Shown piece by piece: positions 61,088 to 64,000 of a DNA stretch of 64,000 nucleotides. The stretch lies in NCBI RefSeq assembly GCF_030695125.1, contig NZ_JAUYTP010000029.1, forward strand, positions 372,001 through 436,000. Direction: 5' to 3'. The translations under genes were made by a program, and so were the position numbers. Position 1 is the stretch's first letter. Each line of letters starts with the position of its first letter. The notes under the pieces were generated by a model. That model made no database searches. It was not told where the DNA came from and worked only from the letters and a program-made list of their open reading frames with translations. The DNA is from Allobosea sp. Lineage in GTDB: Bacteria > Pseudomonadota > Alphaproteobacteria > Rhizobiales > Beijerinckiaceae.

Positions 61088-61196
61088 CTCATCCTGAGGA
61101 GCAGCCTTCAGGCTGCGTCTCGAAGGACCGTCCAGACATCTCCGGAGCCTCCTGGACCATCCTTCGAGACGCTGCTTCGCGGCTCCTCAGGATGAG
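61088..61196. repeat. Intergenic palindromic repeat, family A, copy 3
   Basis: 109 bp with ends CTCATCCTGAGGAG / CTCCTCAGGATGAG and inner arms CGAAGGACCGTCC / GGACCATCCTTCG. It lies between livF and the PaaK-like gene, the third repeat in the operon and of a third family. Confidence 0.87.
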
Positions 61197-61243
61197 GGCT
61201 GCGCGGGATTCTACGTCCCTATGCCATCAATGAGGCCTGTCCG

Positions 61244-62476
61244 ATGACCGAGCATCACGACGCTCTCGAAACCCGCGCGCCGGATGAGCGCGAGGCCGAT
61301 CTGTTCGCCCGTCTTCCGGCCGTGCTGGCGGCGGCGATGCAGGCCCCCGCCTATGCGCGGCGCCTCGCCGGGATCGACCCGGCCGCGATCACCGACCGCA
61401 ACGCCCTGTCGACGCTGCCGGTGCTGCGCAAGGCGGAGCTGCCGGGCCTGCAGAAGGAAGCCTGGCCGTTTGGGGGCTTCGTGCCCGTGGCGCCCGGCGG
61501 TTTCGGCCGGCTGTTCACCTCGCCGGGGCCGATCTTCGAGCCGGAAGGCACCGGCGCCGATCCCTGGGGGGCGGCGCGCGGACTGTTTGCGGCCGGCTTC
61601 CGGCCGGGCGACATCGTGCTCAACACCTTCGGCTACCATCTGACGCCGGGCGGCTTCATCATGGACTCCGGCGCGCGGGCCCTGGGCTGCGCCGTGATCC
61701 CGGCCGGGCCGGGCAACACCGAGCAGCAGATGGAGGTGATCGCCGCCTACCGGCCATCGACCTACGCCGGCACGCCCGATTTCCTGAAGATCCTGGTCGA
61801 GGCCGCGCAGAGCCGCGGCGTCGACATCTCCTGCATCAGGCGCGCGGTCGTCTCGGGCGCCGCCTTCCCGCCCTCGCTGCAGGCCTGGGTGCGGGATCGC
61901 GGCATCGATGCCTACCAACTCTACGCCACCGCCGATCTCGGCATCATCGCCTATGAGACGGCAGCCCGCGAGGGGATGGTGCTGAACGAGAACCTGATCG
62001 TCGAGATCGTCAGGCCGGGCACCGGCGATCCGATCGAGCCCGGCGAGGTCGGCGAGATCGTCGTCACCAATCTCGATCCGCACCATCCGCAGATCAGGCT
62101 TGCCGTCGGGGATCTGACCGCGATCATGCCGGGCCTGAGCGCCTGCGGGCGGACCAACGCCCGGATCAAGGGCTGGCTCGGACGCGCCGACCAGACGGCC
62201 AAGATCAAGGGCATGTTCGTGCGGCCCGAGCAGATCGCCGAGATCGCACGCCGCCACAGCGAGATCCACAAGCTGCGCCTGGTCGTCGGCCGCGCCGACG
62301 AGGCCGACACGATGACGCTGAAGGCGGAAATCTACGCCGAGCCTCCGGGCCTCGTCGACGCGATGTCCTCGAGCCTGCAGCAGGTGACCAAGCTCCGGGG
62401 CGTCGTCGAAATCCTGCCGCTGGGCGCCTTGCCCAATGACGGCAAGGTCATTGCCGATGAGCGGCCCGTAGGCTGA
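61244..62476 (+). CDS. Phenylacetate-CoA ligase (PaaK)-family protein
   Basis: 410 residues. LSTLPVLRKAELPGLQKE is a PaaK-like start, and later AGTPDFLKILVEAA, RRAVVSGAAFPPSLQAWV and DAYQLYATADLGIIAYE correspond to the adenylate-forming core. The canonical Ser/Thr/Gly-rich P-loop is weak (LFTSPGPIFEPEGTG). The C-terminal domain has GRADQTAKIKGMFVRPEQI. It probably activates an aromatic or other carboxylic acid with CoA. It closes the operon, which also opens with an acyl-CoA synthetase. Confidence 0.88.
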   Translation: MTEHHDALETRAPDEREADLFARLPAVLAAAMQAPAYARRLAGIDPAAITDRNALSTLPVLRKAELPGLQKEAWPFGGFVPVAPGGFGRLFTSPGPIFEPEGTGADPWGAARGLFAAGFRPGDIVLNTFGYHLTPGGFIMDSGARALGCAVIPAGPGNTEQQMEVIAAYRPSTYAGTPDFLKILVEAAQSRGVDISCIRRAVVSGAAFPPSLQAWVRDRGIDAYQLYATADLGIIAYETAAREGMVLNENLIVEIVRPGTGDPIEPGEVGEIVVTNLDPHHPQIRLAVGDLTAIMPGLSACGRTNARIKGWLGRADQTAKIKGMFVRPEQIAEIARRHSEIHKLRLVVGRADEADTMTLKAEIYAEPPGLVDAMSSSLQQVTKLRGVVEILPLGALPNDGKVIADERPVG

Positions 62477-62509
62477 GACCTGCCGGGCAAAGGCGCTGGG
62501 ACCGGCGCG

Positions 62510-63208
62510 CTACCAGTCGATGCCGCGCTCGCCTCTGGTCGCGAGCCATGCATTGGCCCGCGAAAACGGCCGCGACCCGAAGAACCCGCGCCGCGCCGAG
62601 AGCGGCGAGGGATGGGCGCTGGCGATCACGAGATGGCGGACCTCGTCGATCAGCGTGCGCTTGGCCTGCGCGGGCTTGCCCCAGAGAATGAAGACGACAT
62701 CGGACCGCTCGCGCGAGACGGCGGCGATGATCGCATCCGTCAGCGCGCCCCAGCCGAGCCGGAGATGCGAGCCCGCCTTGGAGGCGCCCTCGCGCACGGT
62801 GAGCGCGGTGTTGAGCAAGAGCACGCCCTGTTGCGCCCAGCGGGTCAGGTCGCCATCGGCGGGCGGGGCCAGACCGAGGTCGTCACTGCGTTCGCGCTGG
62901 ATGTTGACCAGCGAGCGCGGCAGGGGCGGCGGGCCGACATAGGAGAAGGCCAGCCCATTGGCATGGCCCGGGGTCGGATAGGGGTCCTGCCCGAGAATGA
63001 CGACGCGAACATCGTCCAGCGGCGTCAGGGCCAGCGCGGCGAAGATGCGCGCGGGCGCCGGCGCGACGACATGCCCGTCGCGGCGCTCGGCATCGATGGC
63101 GGCGCAGGCGCGCATCGCCGCCGCGCCCTCGGCGAAAACAGGCAGATCACGCCACCCCTTCGCCGCATCGCTCGCCAGAAAGGCCGCGAGCGCGGTGCGG
63201 CAGCTCAC
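62510..63208 (-). CDS. ung: Uracil-DNA glycosylase, family 1
   Basis: 232 residues with a GTG start that overlaps the 5'-nucleotidase stop (GTGA). The catalytic Asp75 is in ILGQDPYPTPGHANGLAFS and the His199 loop is in SAHPSPLSARRGFFGSRPFSRAN; LLLNTALTVREG lies between. It removes uracil from DNA. All family 1 motifs are intact and the length is normal. Confidence 0.96.
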   Translation of the reverse strand: MSCRTALAAFLASDAAKGWRDLPVFAEGAAAMRACAAIDAERRDGHVVAPAPARIFAALALTPLDDVRVVILGQDPYPTPGHANGLAFSYVGPPPLPRSLVNIQRERSDDLGLAPPADGDLTRWAQQGVLLLNTALTVREGASKAGSHLRLGWGALTDAIIAAVSRERSDVVFILWGKPAQAKRTLIDEVRHLVIASAHPSPLSARRGFFGSRPFSRANAWLATRGERGIDW

Positions 63209-63999
63209 TTCAGGACGATCCGGCCCTCGACCTTGGCATCGACCGTGCCGAGCTTGCGCAGATAAACCATCACCTCATTGGCCATCAGCTTGCCGTCGGT
63301 GAGGCCGATCAGCGTCTTGCCGCGCCCCAGCGCCGTGTAGCCGTCGCCGCCCTCCAGCATGAAGTTGTTCGAGGCGACGGTGTACTTGCCGGCCGGGTCG
63401 ATCGGCTGGCCATCGACCGTGATCGACAGCACGCGCGAGCCCTGGGGCTGCTTCAGATCCGCTTCGAATTTGAAGCCGGAGATGACCGGGAAGCGCCCGG
63501 CACCCTGGGGCGCGTCGCGCAGGCCGTTCTCGAGCGCGTCCTTGATGTCCTTGCCGGTGATCTCGACCATCACGGTCGCATTGCCGAAGGGCAGTTCGCT
63601 CAGCACGTCGCGACGGGTCAGCTTGTGGCCGGCCGGATACTGCTTGTTGGCGCGAATGCCGCCGGCATTGGTGATTGCAAGCTTGGCGCCGGTGGCGGCG
63701 CGGATCGCGTCGGCGATGAGGTTGCCGATCGCGGCTTCCTGCGTGCGGATGACGCCGGTGCGGGAATCGAGCGGGGCGGCGAGCACGGCAACGTCGATGT
63801 CGAGCTCCTTGGAGAGCTCGGATTCGTAGCCCTTCACCAGCGCGGCGACCTCGGGGTCGGGCGTGGCGGACCGGGAGTCGTTGACTCGGAAGGTCGGCGT
63901 CCAGGAGACCTGACGCGCCGCGCCTTCGCCGCGCACGCTGACGGCGATGTCGATCGCGGTGACGTAATTGCCCTCCTCGTTGGACTCCACCATCACGAC
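63205..63999 (-). CDS. 5'-nucleotidase/bifunctional metallophosphatase, C-terminal part (5' end outside window)
   Basis: About 264 residues are visible; the frame continues past the window edge. The C-terminal 5'-nucleotidase domain is clear: AIGNLIADAIRAATGAKLAI, then NAGGIRANKQYPAG, LSELPFGNATVMVEITGKD and SNNFMLEGGDGYTALG. The N-terminal metallophosphatase domain must lie beyond 64000. Such enzymes are usually periplasmic and hydrolyse nucleotides or nucleotide sugars. The stop overlaps the ung start by 4 bp. Confidence 0.93.
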   Translation of the reverse strand, partial: VVMVESNEEGNYVTAIDIAVSVRGEGAARQVSWTPTFRVNDSRSATPDPEVAALVKGYESELSKELDIDVAVLAAPLDSRTGVIRTQEAAIGNLIADAIRAATGAKLAITNAGGIRANKQYPAGHKLTRRDVLSELPFGNATVMVEITGKDIKDALENGLRDAPQGAGRFPVISGFKFEADLKQPQGSRVLSITVDGQPIDPAGKYTVASNNFMLEGGDGYTALGRGKTLIGLTDGKLMANEVMVYLRKLGTVDAKVEGRIVLK

Positions 64000-64000
64000 C

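Noticed and set aside
61088..61196. Small RNA gene between livF and the PaaK-like gene
   Set aside because: The sequence is a third copy of repeat family A and shows no separate promoter by eye.

Overview
This is a 64 kb stretch of a high-GC alphaproteobacterial chromosome, most likely of the order Hyphomicrobiales (Rhizobiales) and of a free-living Bosea-like lineage. The placement is an inference. It rests on the gene content (motE-flgH-fliL-fliP order, an AapJ-type amino-acid-binding remnant, BrnTA, a TAXI-TRAP system with DUF1850, cobalt-type nitrile hydratase), on CtrA-like TTAA-N7-TTAAC sites, and on dense intergenic palindromic repeats of the kind known from rhizobia. No database search or base-composition count was made.

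Layout. 0-4.5 kb: end of a parvulin isomerase, a RelE-like toxin/HTH antitoxin pair, argJ, a DMT exporter, a lipoprotein and mutT. 4.6-6.2 kb: a YcaQ-type DNA glycosylase and a small secreted protein. 6.4-12 kb: a leftward zinc operon made of a 50-residue His-rich membrane microprotein, znuC, znuB, znuA, a CobW-type metallochaperone, a WD40 protein and a small Cys-pair protein, with two Zur-like sites. 12-12.5 kb: BrnT (frameshifted) and BrnA. 12.5-14.2 kb: periplasmic glucan biosynthesis protein. 14.4-23 kb: a nitrile/amide assimilation block (TAXI binding protein, fused TRAP permease, DUF1850, Ntn-hydrolase of the gamma-glutamyltransferase family, amidase, cobalt nitrile hydratase alpha and beta, accessory protein). 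23-34 kb: arabinose-5-phosphate isomerase, an outer-membrane barrel, oligoendopeptidase F, a sigma-54 activator, a YcbB-type L,D-transpeptidase and a DUF882 peptidase-like protein; several carry CtrA-like sites. 34-39 kb: tRNA-Ala(CGC), YggT/YggU, carbonic anhydrase, HutD, XerD, aroK, aroB. 39.5-42 kb: an isolated flagellar group motE-flgH-fliL-fliP. 42-50 kb: peptide and amino-acid catabolism (M29 aminopeptidase, diaminopropionate ammonia-lyase, gamma-glutamyltransferase, orphan peptide-binding protein, amidase). 50-53 kb: NicO-type metal exporter with DUF1007 protein, a Crp/Fnr regulator, and a 5'-truncated aapJ remnant ending in a strong terminator. 53.4-62.5 kb: an acyl-CoA synthetase, a complete Liv-type ABC transporter and a PaaK-like ligase, probably for uptake and CoA activation of an organic acid. 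62.5-64 kb: uracil-DNA glycosylase and the C-terminal part of a 5'-nucleotidase.

The most striking non-genic feature is a set of at least 13 palindromic intergenic repeats in five families (A-E). One is nested inside another, one supplies the stop codon of a gene, and three different families fill three gaps of the Liv operon. The best leads for something new are the Zur-type operon with its microprotein and WD40/CobW/Cys-pair tail, and the set of spaced TTAA-N7-TTAA boxes in front of envelope genes.
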